DNA from: an uncultured Paracoccaceae bacterium
Lineage (GTDB): Bacteria > Pseudomonadota > Alphaproteobacteria > Rhodobacterales > Rhodobacteraceae
Length of the DNA: 64,000 nucleotides
Direction of reading: 5' to 3'
Assembly: GCA_947489325.1 (NCBI GenBank)
Contig: CANLDA010000006.1
Coordinates: forward strand, 105,799-169,798
Shown: in pieces, positions 46,191 to 54,874 of the stretch
Numbering within the stretch: position 1 is the first letter of the stretch
How the letters are laid out: every line of letters begins with the position of its first letter
Position numbers and translations under genes: made by a program
The notes under the pieces: generated by a model
What the model was told of the DNA's origin: nothing
Databases searched by the model: none
What the model saw: the letters and a program-made list of their open reading frames with translations, nothing else

Positions 46191-47555
46191 TCATCGCGAT
46201 AGAGTCAGAAACACTTCAAAGCCTTTATTGCTCGGATATCTTTCACCCCAAGCCCTTATCGTTGTGCCATCAATGACCATTTCGTTTTCAAATATTTGGG
46301 AACTTAGAATGAGTGAATCAATTGCGATATCGCCATGCCCTAAAGCTTTCTCGCAAAGCAAAGCACCGATCACTTTGAACTTCTGGATTGCTTCCCCGCT
46401 GTCGAAGTCATCCATGAACTTCCCCGTCAGTTTGAGCGTGGTAACGACGCCTTCTTGCCCTTCGATGTAGAACACCGCCTTGTTCGGAAGGATATGGCTA
46501 TCAAGATCGACATATTCTGAACTGGCCCAGTATTCATCGTAACCCTTGTGGTAATCGTTTGTCCTCAATCCCTTCTCCCTGAGGAAATCTCTGGCTACAA
46601 AAGGGCTCCAGCCCTCCGTCGGGCCCACGATTGGCGGAGCTTCTTCGTCTCGCTCGTAGTTGAGTATGTCGGAGATGATCTGGTCCACATCTGCATTGGT
46701 TCTTGCAGGAAGCACGTGGAATTGACGTGTTGCCCGCCGTAGAAGCCAGGGCCGCAACGGGAAGATTAGAAAGAAGCGTTTACGTGCATACTCTTTCAGG
46801 TCGTCAGACTGAAAGGTCTTTTGATCAATCTGAATACGGGCTTGTTCGATGTGCGAGTAGCAAAACAGCAGGTAGAAAACTGGGATGCTTCCGACGGTGA
46901 GCAGGATCGGTAGAACGAAGTTGCGCCCCGTATCTGTTGTGAAGAACTGGTCTGGCTGTGACCAAATCGATGACAAAGAGTTCCAGACCAAAACAATGGC
47001 CAAGGTAGCCAAAATCAACTCTAGCAGAACCTTTGCCTTCGCATGCTCTGGTTTTGTTTCTGCAAATGCCAGAGTGGCCACCAAAAAGAAGAGGATAGGG
47101 ACCAAGACTAACTCGGTTACGAGGCTGAAAGTGTAGGCAACCACGATAAACTCAAAGATGCCGCCGAGCCTCAAGCTGCCGCGAAACAGCTTGCGGAAAT
47201 ACTGGTCATCTTCCTTCGATTGCAATGCTCGACCAGCAAAAACGCAGCCGCCCATCACAAACCACAGAATAGTGGGTGGCATCTGGGACATCGACCACAA
47301 TCCTACTTCTGCCAGCAGCCAGCACAGAGCGACCACGTTGATGGCAACTATGCCGAAGAACAATAGTAGCTTTGGCGCAATCAGAGCACTTGCAAGGTTC
47401 CAGAGACTGCTTCGCAGGTCTGCCCTGGATAGACAAAACAAGAGGCCAAGGATGATCCACAGGCCGATGGCAATTTCACGATTGTTGAAGGCTTGCTGCA
47501 ACCAGGTGAGAAACTGTTCGATATTGATATCCCTTGAACTCGCAAAGTGAGGCAT
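46191..47555 (-). CDS. Multispanning membrane protein with cytosolic C-terminal domain
   Basis: About 454 residues. Six to eight hydrophobic helices occupy residues about 25-250 (for example IAIGLWIILGLLFCL, LLLFFGIVAINVVALCWLL and LPILLTVGSIPVFYLLF). The last 200 residues are soluble and mixed alpha/beta with no motif I know. The ATG lacks a good ribosome site; GTG at 47576 is an alternative. It is 75 bases before the KAP NTPase and probably works with it. The 128-base gap to pnkp may hold a promoter for this three-gene module. Confidence 0.7.
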   Translation of the reverse strand: MPHFASSRDINIEQFLTWLQQAFNNREIAIGLWIILGLLFCLSRADLRSSLWNLASALIAPKLLLFFGIVAINVVALCWLLAEVGLWSMSQMPPTILWFVMGGCVFAGRALQSKEDDQYFRKLFRGSLRLGGIFEFIVVAYTFSLVTELVLVPILFFLVATLAFAETKPEHAKAKVLLELILATLAIVLVWNSLSSIWSQPDQFFTTDTGRNFVLPILLTVGSIPVFYLLFCYSHIEQARIQIDQKTFQSDDLKEYARKRFFLIFPLRPWLLRRATRQFHVLPARTNADVDQIISDILNYERDEEAPPIVGPTEGWSPFVARDFLREKGLRTNDYHKGYDEYWASSEYVDLDSHILPNKAVFYIEGQEGVVTTLKLTGKFMDDFDSGEAIQKFKVIGALLCEKALGHGDIAIDSLILSSQIFENEMVIDGTTIRAWGERYPSNKGFEVFLTLSR

Positions 47556-47682
47556 TCGATGGCATAGGGCCAACACTGAAAACTGTCAGCTCAGCGTCAA
47601 CAAGTTCATTCATATGTCTATTCGAAGTTGTGACCAATAACAGAGCAGAACTAGTTTTGAGTTTTGCACCGCAGCACTTGAT

Positions 47683-50238
47683 CTACAATCTGGGGTCAAC
47701 TGGCTCACTTTCCAACGCAAGCACCGCCAATGCGCATTCATGCACCTTGGAAAGTGGAAGCCCCTCAACAAACCTATGCAGCCCTTCAAATCCAAGTTTA
47801 AATTCCCGTTCGGCGAGCGAGAATTTACGACCCAGTCCGCGTTGGCGGAGGCGTTCGATATTCTTAGGCAGATCATAATCGGGACCATAAATTATCCGAA
47901 GATAGTCACGTCCGCGCACCTTCATTGCCGGTTGGATTAGACCTTTATCGCCACGCAGGATAAATGCGTTGGGTTTGAACACCAGCCCTTCCCCTCCCGA
48001 GCCGGTGTGTTTCATCCACCAGTCAACGACCGTCTCGCGATCAGCCGCACTGTTCAGGTCAATGCGTTTCCAGCCGGTCGTTTGCAGGATCGGATCGACG
48101 TCGGCTAATTTGCCCAGGGTTTCCATATGCCATGTATGGGGCTGATCCGCATGAACTTTGCCTGCGCTCGCCAGGATGTGGAAGGGTGCTATGCGATAGT
48201 CTTCAATACTGTCCGCTGCCCAGCAGTACCCGTCGATTGTCAGGCCCATGAGTTCCGCGTTGGAAAACTGGGTTTCTGCACGCGCGCTCAACACATCCAG
48301 CCCATCGATTTCCTCAGCTTTGGAAATTGCCCCCAGCAACGCCGAAGCTGATGATTTTGCCGCGGCGACTGTTGGCAGGTATTGCCGTTTGAGCAAATCC
48401 TGCGCCTTGGCAGACCAAGGCATAAGTTCAGCATCAAGTAGCACCCAGTCGGTCTGAAGTTCCTCCCACAGACCCGCCGATTGCATTGCTTTTCCAATTC
48501 GCGTAACAACCGCGGCTTCTTCCGACTCGTCCTTGAAGAAGGGCCGTCCGGTCCGTGTATAGATCACGCCCGCTTTGCCGTCTTCCACGCCAAATCTGGC
48601 CTTGGCGGCGTCGGCGTCTTTGGCAATCACCAACAAGGCACGCGACCCCATGTGCTTTTCCTCGACAACCAGGTCTGTCACACCCCGGCTGGCAAAGTGC
48701 TCCATCGCCTGGTCGGGATGTTCCAGAAACGGACCTTCGGGTGCCGTCGGGCAAGCGGCCATCGTAGGCGGTAGGTAGATCAGCCATCTCGGATCAACGG
48801 CAAAACGGCTCATGACCTCCAGCGCAGCAAGACTGTTTTCTTCGGGGATTTGCAAGGTGGATCTGAACCGGGTTTCGATCCGCATCTGGGTTGCATAATC
48901 ATCGAAGTAAAGCAGACGGTCATGATCTTGTTGTGCAGACAAGGATTGGTCAGCATCCAAAGGTTTAGCGGGAATCGCGTATTGCGTTTTTGCCGGAACG
49001 GAAACCGTTTCCCGCTCAGGCCACCGCAATGCCGTAAGCTTGCCGCCAAAGACGCATCCCGTGTCGATGCACATGGTGTGGTTCAGCCATTCGGCCTCGG
49101 CCATTGGCGTATGGCCAAAAACGACATCTGCCTTGCCACGATAATCGCGCGCCCATTCCAAACGCACGGGCAGGCCGAACTCATCAACCTCGCCAGTTGT
49201 TTCGCCGAACATTGCGAAGTTGCGCACATGGCCCGAGCCGCGCCCGTGCATTTCCTCTTTCAAGCCGGCGTGGGCAATGACCAGCTTGCCATCGGCCAAC
49301 CAGGCATGAGAGCGCAAATCCCAAATGAAGTCCGAGACCCGTTTGCGAAAGGTCTCCGAGGTTTTTTCAAGCTCAGAAACGGTCAGATCCAATCCATGCG
49401 CTTGCGTCACATTCCGGCCCTTCAACCATTTGTTCAGTTTGAAGTCGTGGTTGCCAATCACGCAGCGTCCAGAGCCTTCATCGCACATGCCCATGACAAG
49501 GCGCAAAGCATCCAGATTGCGCGGACCCCGGTCCGTGATATCGCCGACAAAGAACGCGGTACGGCCTTCCGGATGACGGGCGCGGATCAGGTCCTCGGAA
49601 CCGGCTTCGAACGGGTCTATCACGTATCCGAGGTTTCCAAGCAATTCGGTCAATTCATCAAAGCAGCCGTGAACGTCACCGATGATGTCAAAGGGACCAT
49701 GATCAGTGCGGTTGTCCGTCCAGAGGGGTTCGCGGTTGACCTCCAGCCCGCCCACCTCCTCGGGGGATTTCATGATCTGGACCTGTCGGAAGCCCTCTTT
49801 CTGCAGGCCGCGCAATCCACGTCTGAGTGCCTTTGCATGGTTGCGCGGCACATGTTCGCCAAAGTCTCGATTGGGGCGGTTTTGATTGCGTTCATGGCAA
49901 ATCTTAGGATCGATATCCAACACCAGCGCAACTGGGAGCGCATGATACTTGCGCGCCAGTTGCACAAGCCTTGCCCGGTCTTCGCGCCTCACTGATGTCG
50001 CATCAATGACTGTCATCAAGCGGCGCTTCAGTCGAATGGCTGCCGTGTAGTTGAGCAGATCAAAAGCATCGCCCGTCGCCGCAAGATCGGTTTCATCGTC
50101 CGACACGATCGCCCGGCAGGCGTCCGAGGAGACGATTTCGGTTTCCAGAAAATGTTTGCGCGCAAAACTGGACTTGCCCGAGCCGGTGGCGCCGATCAGG
50201 ACAACAAGAGCAAAATCGGGGATGGAAATCTTGGTCAT
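47683..50238 (-). CDS. pnkp: Polynucleotide kinase-phosphatase-ligase Pnkp
   Basis: An 851-residue three-domain RNA end-healing and sealing enzyme. Domain 1 (about 1-170) is a 5'-OH kinase with Walker A GATGSGKSS at 16-24. Domain 2 (about 180-420) is a metallophosphatase with GDVHGC (187-192), GDITDRG, GNHD and GHTPM, which removes 2',3'-cyclic phosphate. Domain 3 (about 470-851) is a nucleotidyltransferase ligase with the lysine in EEKHMGSRALL (about 525) and EGLVFKP and MKVRGRDYLRI. This matches bacterial Pnkp, which seals with Hen1; hen1 is two genes upstream. Its start overlaps the nucleotidyltransferase stop by 4 bases. Confidence 0.95.
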   Translation of the reverse strand: MTKISIPDFALVVLIGATGSGKSSFARKHFLETEIVSSDACRAIVSDDETDLAATGDAFDLLNYTAAIRLKRRLMTVIDATSVRREDRARLVQLARKYHALPVALVLDIDPKICHERNQNRPNRDFGEHVPRNHAKALRRGLRGLQKEGFRQVQIMKSPEEVGGLEVNREPLWTDNRTDHGPFDIIGDVHGCFDELTELLGNLGYVIDPFEAGSEDLIRARHPEGRTAFFVGDITDRGPRNLDALRLVMGMCDEGSGRCVIGNHDFKLNKWLKGRNVTQAHGLDLTVSELEKTSETFRKRVSDFIWDLRSHAWLADGKLVIAHAGLKEEMHGRGSGHVRNFAMFGETTGEVDEFGLPVRLEWARDYRGKADVVFGHTPMAEAEWLNHTMCIDTGCVFGGKLTALRWPERETVSVPAKTQYAIPAKPLDADQSLSAQQDHDRLLYFDDYATQMRIETRFRSTLQIPEENSLAALEVMSRFAVDPRWLIYLPPTMAACPTAPEGPFLEHPDQAMEHFASRGVTDLVVEEKHMGSRALLVIAKDADAAKARFGVEDGKAGVIYTRTGRPFFKDESEEAAVVTRIGKAMQSAGLWEELQTDWVLLDAELMPWSAKAQDLLKRQYLPTVAAAKSSASALLGAISKAEEIDGLDVLSARAETQFSNAELMGLTIDGYCWAADSIEDYRIAPFHILASAGKVHADQPHTWHMETLGKLADVDPILQTTGWKRIDLNSAADRETVVDWWMKHTGSGGEGLVFKPNAFILRGDKGLIQPAMKVRGRDYLRIIYGPDYDLPKNIERLRQRGLGRKFSLAEREFKLGFEGLHRFVEGLPLSKVHECALAVLALESEPVDPRL

Positions 50239-51059
50239 GTGACATCCCCTTCGAGAGTTCTTTCATTTACGATCTGCCGCAACAGCTCGTCACCTTCAGC
50301 CATCAAATCCGGTCGCTCATCCTGTTTCGCCACGACCTCAGCCCAGCCGATCTGATCGAGGATGAAAGTATCAATCATCGGAATGCGCGCGCCACGCCCT
50401 ATTTCCTTGGCAGCGGATTTCAGGACCAGCAGTCGTTCAATATGTTCGACGAGTTCTCGGTCCAGAGATTGTCCCACTACCAGCGCCTGTAGGTTCATTG
50501 GCGGCTGGACCGAGGGGTTTTGCCTGATCCACGAAATCGCCAGAGCGGGCCGCAGGATGTAGAAGTATTTTTTCAAAGACACATCTGGGTTGTCCCCGAC
50601 ATGCTTGTCCCATTGCTTCACCGCCAGGTTGCGATAGTGATGCAGGCAGCTTTCGCCAAATGTCGTCTTGTCCGCAAATTGGATCAGACGGTCACAGACC
50701 GCATCATTCCAGCGATACCGGATCGGGCTCGACAGCCATTCCAGCATCACCGGGTTGGGTTTGATCAATAGCCCAAGCGCTTTGCGAATGTCCCAGCCGT
50801 TGATGTCCCAGTCGCCTTCGATGGGCAGTTCTATGACATCACGACCGGGCTCAATGCTGAGATACCAGTCAGGCTGGCGGGCATAGATGAACCGCACATC
50901 GTAATCACTGTCAGGCGACGGAAATCCCCAAGCCCGGCTGCCGCTTTCAATAGCAAAAAGAATGCGCACATCGTGATCGACCTCCAAAGCAGTGAGCTTG
51001 GATTGGATAACCGCTTCGACATCTGGCGCTACGGACGGAATGAATGTAGGCAGATTCAT
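50235..51059 (-). CDS. Predicted nucleotidyltransferase of the RNA-repair type (RlaP/YcgL-like)
   Basis: A 274-residue protein with the polymerase-beta-type nucleotidyltransferase signature GSRAWGFPSPDSDYDVRFIY, which includes the GS and DxD of the catalytic metal site. The C-terminal half is helical. Members of this family are known from comparative genomics to sit beside RNA ligase and Pnkp genes and have been called RlaP. The reaction is unproved; adding or removing a terminal nucleotide at a broken end is plausible. It overlaps both hen1 and pnkp by 4 bases, so the three are translated as a unit. Confidence 0.87.
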   Translation of the reverse strand: MNLPTFIPSVAPDVEAVIQSKLTALEVDHDVRILFAIESGSRAWGFPSPDSDYDVRFIYARQPDWYLSIEPGRDVIELPIEGDWDINGWDIRKALGLLIKPNPVMLEWLSSPIRYRWNDAVCDRLIQFADKTTFGESCLHHYRNLAVKQWDKHVGDNPDVSLKKYFYILRPALAISWIRQNPSVQPPMNLQALVVGQSLDRELVEHIERLLVLKSAAKEIGRGARIPMIDTFILDQIGWAEVVAKQDERPDLMAEGDELLRQIVNERTLEGDVT

Positions 51060-52453
51060 GCGGCACCCTCCTGTTTGAACACAGCCATCTGCGATGGGCC
51101 GCCATGGGTGTCGTCAACCGGCCCCAAAGGCGTGAAACTGACGCTATAGCCATGTTCTTCAGCCACCATATTGGCCCAGGTTTCGAATTCCGCTCGGGTC
51201 CATTCGAACCGGTGATCTGGATGGCGCAGTTTGCCGTCCTTCAGACCTTCGAACAGCACATTGTATTCCCGGTTGGGTGTCGTCATCACCACCATACGTG
51301 GGCGGGCATCGGCAAAGAGCGACAGAACAAGCGCCGACAAGCGGTGTGGTTCGATATGTTCGATCACCTCGACCAGTGTTGCGGCATCAAAGCCCTGCCA
51401 GCGCCTGTCCCCATAAGTCAGGCTGCCCATCTGCAGCGACACGCGCTCGGCCATGGCGTCCCCTGCCTGATGCAGTCGCAGCTTGCGATGCGCCGTTTCC
51501 AGAGTTCTTACTGACGCATCCACGCCAACAATGCGCGCCAGACCGCGCTCCTTGATCAGCCGCGACATCAACTTGCCTTCGCCGCATCCCAGATCGAGAA
51601 CCGAAGCGACATTGTTCTGCCTAAGCACCTCTGCCACCGTATCCAACCGCAAGGCATGCAAGCGCAATGGCTTTTCAAGCTGCTCTTCAGGCTTGATCTT
51701 CGGAGCTTCCTCCGGTTCTTCTTCCCGCAGCGCCGTTTCTTCAAGGCGGGCGAGGGCCATGTTCATCAATGAGCGGCGATGCTTCAAGGCGCGGCGCGTG
51801 ATGAGTTCCTTATCGGGATGCTCGGACAACCATCCCTCACCCTTTGCCAGAAGCTTGTCGATTTCTTCTTCGCTCACATAGTAATGCTTGAAGTTATCCA
51901 GGACGGGGACCAGCACATAAAGGTGCTTGAGAATGTCCGCGAGGCGCAGTGTTGCGGACAGACGCAGATCGACAACCTGCGCTTCGCCGATCTCTGATGG
52001 TGAGAGAATGTTATAACCCAATGGCTCGAACAGACGTTTGACCAGATCCAGATCACCCGACAAGGCGACAGGCACAACGCGGATTTCGAACCGCAGCGCA
52101 CGGTCCGCCAGAGCCTGTCGATCCTTCGATTTCCCAGCCATCGTCTGGGCAAAGGCCCGTCCCATTGCGACCGACAGAAATGAGCTTGCCACAAAGGGGC
52201 GGTCATTCACGTATTGCGCGAGTAGGCCATCGCTGTGCTGGTTTTTCCCGCGCACCAACCCAACCGGATCGACATCAAGATGCATCACAGCTGTGGTGCG
52301 CTCCTGCGATTTTTCAGGATAGAAAATCATGACCTCGCCTGCCGATGTTTCCCGCCTGTGCATGTGGTCAGGATGCTTGTGCAGCAAGAATCCAAGATCG
52401 CTTGCAGCGTAGTCAGCATCAGCCGGTGCGGTAAGGGTAATTTCGATTTGCAT
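51056..52453 (-). CDS. hen1: RNA 3'-terminal 2'-O-methyltransferase Hen1
   Basis: A 465-residue protein of full bacterial Hen1 length. The N-terminal half (about 1-240) is the Hen1-N domain that contacts Pnkp and helps its ligase; the C-terminal half is a SAM methyltransferase with VLDLGCGEG (about 283-291) and the metal motif EVIEHIEPHR (about 360). It methylates the 2'-OH at the 3' end before sealing, so that the repaired junction resists renewed cleavage. The ATG giving MQIEITL is used; longer frames reach toward rtcB. It is read with rlaP and pnkp. Confidence 0.93.
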   Translation of the reverse strand: MQIEITLTAPADADYAASDLGFLLHKHPDHMHRRETSAGEVMIFYPEKSQERTTAVMHLDVDPVGLVRGKNQHSDGLLAQYVNDRPFVASSFLSVAMGRAFAQTMAGKSKDRQALADRALRFEIRVVPVALSGDLDLVKRLFEPLGYNILSPSEIGEAQVVDLRLSATLRLADILKHLYVLVPVLDNFKHYYVSEEEIDKLLAKGEGWLSEHPDKELITRRALKHRRSLMNMALARLEETALREEEPEEAPKIKPEEQLEKPLRLHALRLDTVAEVLRQNNVASVLDLGCGEGKLMSRLIKERGLARIVGVDASVRTLETAHRKLRLHQAGDAMAERVSLQMGSLTYGDRRWQGFDAATLVEVIEHIEPHRLSALVLSLFADARPRMVVMTTPNREYNVLFEGLKDGKLRHPDHRFEWTRAEFETWANMVAEEHGYSVSFTPLGPVDDTHGGPSQMAVFKQEGAA

Positions 52454-52590
52454 AATGTAGTCAACCAAGAACGTTTTGAAATTTAAGGCATAAATGCCAA
52501 TTTGGGCGAATAGAAGGCGGTCGAATTCGATGTGTTTTAAAACTGGAACCCAACGTCCGCCCATGAATGGATCGCAAAGGTCGCCGGTGA

Positions 52591-54006
52591 TTACCGGCGG
52601 CCTTTCTTCTTGTTTAGCCAGAACGGTGGCACGTCGCCTGCCATAATACAGCCGTAAGGGTCGATATAATCTTCGATCTCGGCCAGATCGTAGGATTTGA
52701 TCTGAGCAACCACGTTGTCGGCGTTTTTATAGCTCGACGGTAGTTCCGAGGCGTCCACGCCCCCGGCATGGAACCGGATATCCAAACCCTCGGTTTCGGC
52801 CTTCAGCATCTGATCGGGCGTGACCGACCCCATCCGGCGTTTGTGTTCCGAGCGCGAGAAGTTGCGCCCTGCACCGTGCGGGCTGAACCCCAAACCGTGA
52901 CCCGCGTCCTTGCCACGCACAACAAGCACGGGTTCGGACATGTTCAGCGGAATAAGCGTGAGCCCCGTCGCATCCGTGGCGTATCCATCCCAGGCAGGGG
53001 TCGCGCCCTTGCCATGATAATAGATATCGCCCCGCTTGAAGACGAAGTTGTGCTCGTTCCAGAACCGCTCACCCACATCGCCCACGCGTGCGGCCTCGAC
53101 CGTGGCTTGGTGGATGGCATTGTGGTTAGCCTTGGTCCACTTACGGATCAGCTGCAGCGCCTCCCAATAGTCGCGCCCTTCCTCGGTATCTGCCGGAATC
53201 CAGGCGTTCTGCTTGGCAGTCTCGGGCGACAGTTCTTTGCGGAACTTCTCGGCCACATGCATCCCATGCTTATACAGAACCGCCCCCGGTCCGCGCGACC
53301 CGTGGTGGGTCACAATCGCGGTCCGTCCGGTTTTGCGTGAGCGTCCGACAAACAGGAAGTGGTTCCCGTCCCCTTGTGTGCCCATGTGCTCCTGTGCCAT
53401 GCGCAGGGATTTCGGGTTGTCCAGAAACGGATTTTCGCGAAACGCATCCATCAGCTTCATCGACGTGGTGAACCGCTTGCCCTGAGGCCGGCCACCGGGC
53501 CCGAAATGCGTGACCGACTGGGCCGCATCCAGCACAACCTTGGGATCGGCATTGCCCAGATCGGTGATCATGACCGAACAGCAGATGTCAGCCGAGTGCA
53601 TCCCTGGATGGATCGCATTACGCGCCGCTGCCACACCTCCAACCGGGATGGTGCCAACAGGCCCAGCCGGACAGGCATCGGGCATGATGGCCCCTGCCTC
53701 TATTGTCGGCGTGCGCATCAGAGCGGTCATGGTTTCGCGTACCTTGTCGACATTGTCTTCCTCGTCTGGATGATCCATGCCGATGTTTTCATGAAACGGC
53801 ACTTCACCGGGCGCGCGCAGGTCCAGCGTCACTGGAGCGGGAGGAATCTCGCCCTCCAGTTCCTGCCGGATACGCACCAAACCGAACCCTTCGGTGCGCA
53901 TCTCATTCGCACGCGCCAACAGCGCCGGGAATTGCTTGCCGGGGCGATGCCCCCATTCCTTCAGGTGTTCACCGGTAACCGGGTAGTTTGTGTTTTCGCT
54001 ACTCAT
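52591..54006 (-). CDS. rtcB: RNA ligase RtcB, Ro60-operon type
   Basis: A 471-residue ligase joining 3'-phosphate (or 2',3'-cyclic phosphate) to 5'-OH using GTP and manganese. The metal ligands appear conserved although their settings differ from the common form: SADICCSVM replaces VDIGCGM, then GTQGDGNHF, THHGSRG, YYHGKGATPAW, and HGAGRNFSR with the guanylylated histidine. Thus it belongs to a divergent RtcB branch distinct from the second copy at 60.6-61.7 kb. It is preceded by the Y-RNA array and rsr, and followed after 137 bases by hen1. Confidence 0.94.
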   Translation of the reverse strand: MSSENTNYPVTGEHLKEWGHRPGKQFPALLARANEMRTEGFGLVRIRQELEGEIPPAPVTLDLRAPGEVPFHENIGMDHPDEEDNVDKVRETMTALMRTPTIEAGAIMPDACPAGPVGTIPVGGVAAARNAIHPGMHSADICCSVMITDLGNADPKVVLDAAQSVTHFGPGGRPQGKRFTTSMKLMDAFRENPFLDNPKSLRMAQEHMGTQGDGNHFLFVGRSRKTGRTAIVTHHGSRGPGAVLYKHGMHVAEKFRKELSPETAKQNAWIPADTEEGRDYWEALQLIRKWTKANHNAIHQATVEAARVGDVGERFWNEHNFVFKRGDIYYHGKGATPAWDGYATDATGLTLIPLNMSEPVLVVRGKDAGHGLGFSPHGAGRNFSRSEHKRRMGSVTPDQMLKAETEGLDIRFHAGGVDASELPSSYKNADNVVAQIKSYDLAEIEDYIDPYGCIMAGDVPPFWLNKKKGRR

Positions 54007-54030
54007 CTATCCATCTCACTCTAACATCGG

Positions 54031-54158
54031 TCACGGCGACAAGGGGTTGGTGAAACATTTTCAACTGCTCTATCCAACTGAGCTACATCGCGGAATGCGA
54101 TGGCGGGGCTCGAACCCGCGACCAGGTGATTATGTAGTTCCACCGGCATTCGCCGTGA
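54031..54158 (-). ncRNA. Y-RNA-like ncRNA 6 (with tRNA-like module)
   Basis: A 128-base RNA on the minus strand whose ends pair: TCACGGCGA with TCGCCGTGA. After the AATGCC / CTTG internal loop an upper helix GGTGGAAC/GTTTCACC follows. The interior is a permuted tRNA module: T arm GCGGG-TTCGAGC-CCCGC (54103-54119), a closed acceptor-like hairpin CATCGC-ATTCC-GCGATG (54086-54102), then a D arm TAGCTCAGTTGGATAGAGCA. It ends 25 bases before rtcB. Nearly identical in its core to copy 3. Confidence 0.9.
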
Positions 54159-54167
54159 TATTTCGGG

Positions 54168-54245
54168 TCCGGGGGACAAGAGGTTCGTGAGAGGCCTTTC
54201 GGCGGTTCGTTTCAAGCGATGTACTCCCACGGGCATTCCCCCGGA
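54168..54245 (-). ncRNA. Y-RNA-like ncRNA 5 (short form)
   Basis: A 78-base RNA with paired ends TCCGGGGGA/TCCCCCGGA, the GAATGCC and CTTGT internal-loop elements, and an upper helix CGTGGGAG/CTCTCACG. It has no T or D arm, so it lacks the tRNA-like module. A GAAATGAAAGGAAAATA leader precedes it, overlapping the stop of the small protein gene upstream. Nine bases separate it from copy 6. Confidence 0.85.
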
Positions 54246-54255
54246 TATTTTCCTT

Positions 54256-54591
54256 TCATTTCCTTTCGTCCAGCACGTTGAGAAATAACTGAACGCTCTT
54301 GTTCCAGTCTGATTTGGAACCTGGCTTCTTTAGGTAGAGCTCTGACACCGGACCTTCAGTTTCGACAAAGAGATCCACATATTGTGCTTCGTCCATAGGC
54401 AAGGTCGTAAGCGCGTCATCTCCCATTCCCTTGAAGCGAAGCTGGACCATAAGCCCGTCGTACGAGCGGCGAGCGAACCAAACTTCGGAAACCCATTGCA
54501 GGGCTCCGTAATCCTGCTCATTTTCAACTTTCGATATCACAAAACGCTTAGCTTCGAGAGCGGCCTCCAGTGCTTTGAACTGTGGTTGCAT
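54256..54591 (-). CDS. Small protein of unknown function within the Y-RNA array
   Basis: A 111-residue protein that I do not recognise. It begins with a helix (ALEAALEAKRF) and continues beta-rich (WVSEVWFARRSYDGLMVQLRF), ending in SDWNKSVQLFLNVLDERK. AGGA lies 9 bases before the ATG, 19 bases after the tRNA-Asn 3' end. Its stop lies in the leader of Y RNA 5. Position suggests a cotranscribed RNA-binding or accessory protein, but nothing in the sequence proves it. Confidence 0.72.
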   Translation of the reverse strand: MQPQFKALEAALEAKRFVISKVENEQDYGALQWVSEVWFARRSYDGLMVQLRFKGMGDDALTTLPMDEAQYVDLFVETEGPVSELYLKKPGSKSDWNKSVQLFLNVLDERK

Positions 54592-54610
54592 GTCTTTGGT
54601 CCTAGATGTC

Positions 54611-54685
54611 TGGCTCGGCTGGTTGGGATCGAACCAACGACATCCTGATTAACAGTCAGGCGCTCTACCACTGAGCTACAGCTGA
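54611..54685 (-). tRNA. tRNA-Asn (anticodon GTT) embedded in the Y-RNA array
   Basis: A 75-base cloverleaf with encoded GCCA end. D arm GCTC/GAGC, anticodon stem CCTGA/TCAGG, loop CTGTTAA (anticodon at 54651-54653), T arm GTTGG-TTCGATC-CCAAC. The acceptor TCAGCTG/CAGCCGA pairs except for an A-C mismatch at position 3-70. G73 is right for Asn. It begins 11 bases after the end of Y RNA 4, in the same transcript. Functional status is open because of the mismatch. Confidence 0.9.
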
Positions 54686-54696
54686 AAAATTTGGAC

Positions 54697-54851
54697 CCCG
54701 GCGACAAGGAGAGAAGAAACAACCCGGGACCCGCCCCGCATCCGAATGGGCGGATGCGTTTGCCGTCTGGGCGCCTGCAAGGAGGGGAGTTGAACCCGCT
54801 CGGTTTACCCCGGAAGGGTGCTGCAATGTAGTTCCTTCGGCATTCGCCGGG
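54697..54851 (-). ncRNA. Y-RNA-like ncRNA 4 (long, diverged interior)
   Basis: A 155-base RNA with ends CCCGGCGA/TCGCCGGG, the AATGCC / CTTG loop and an upper helix GAAGGAAC/GTTTCTTC. The interior has GGGTTCAACTCCCC, a weakened T-arm-like segment, and a strong extra hairpin CGCATCCG-CCCATT-CGGATGCG, but no clear D arm. A GAATGAAAGGAAAAA leader lies just before it. It is flanked by the two tRNA genes. Confidence 0.82.
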
Positions 54852-54874
54852 TTTTTCCTTTCATTCGTTTCGTC

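Noticed and set aside
48850..49995. 381-codon open frame on the plus strand inside pnkp
   Set aside because: It is a shadow of the GC-rich pnkp gene; no family motif and no ribosome site.
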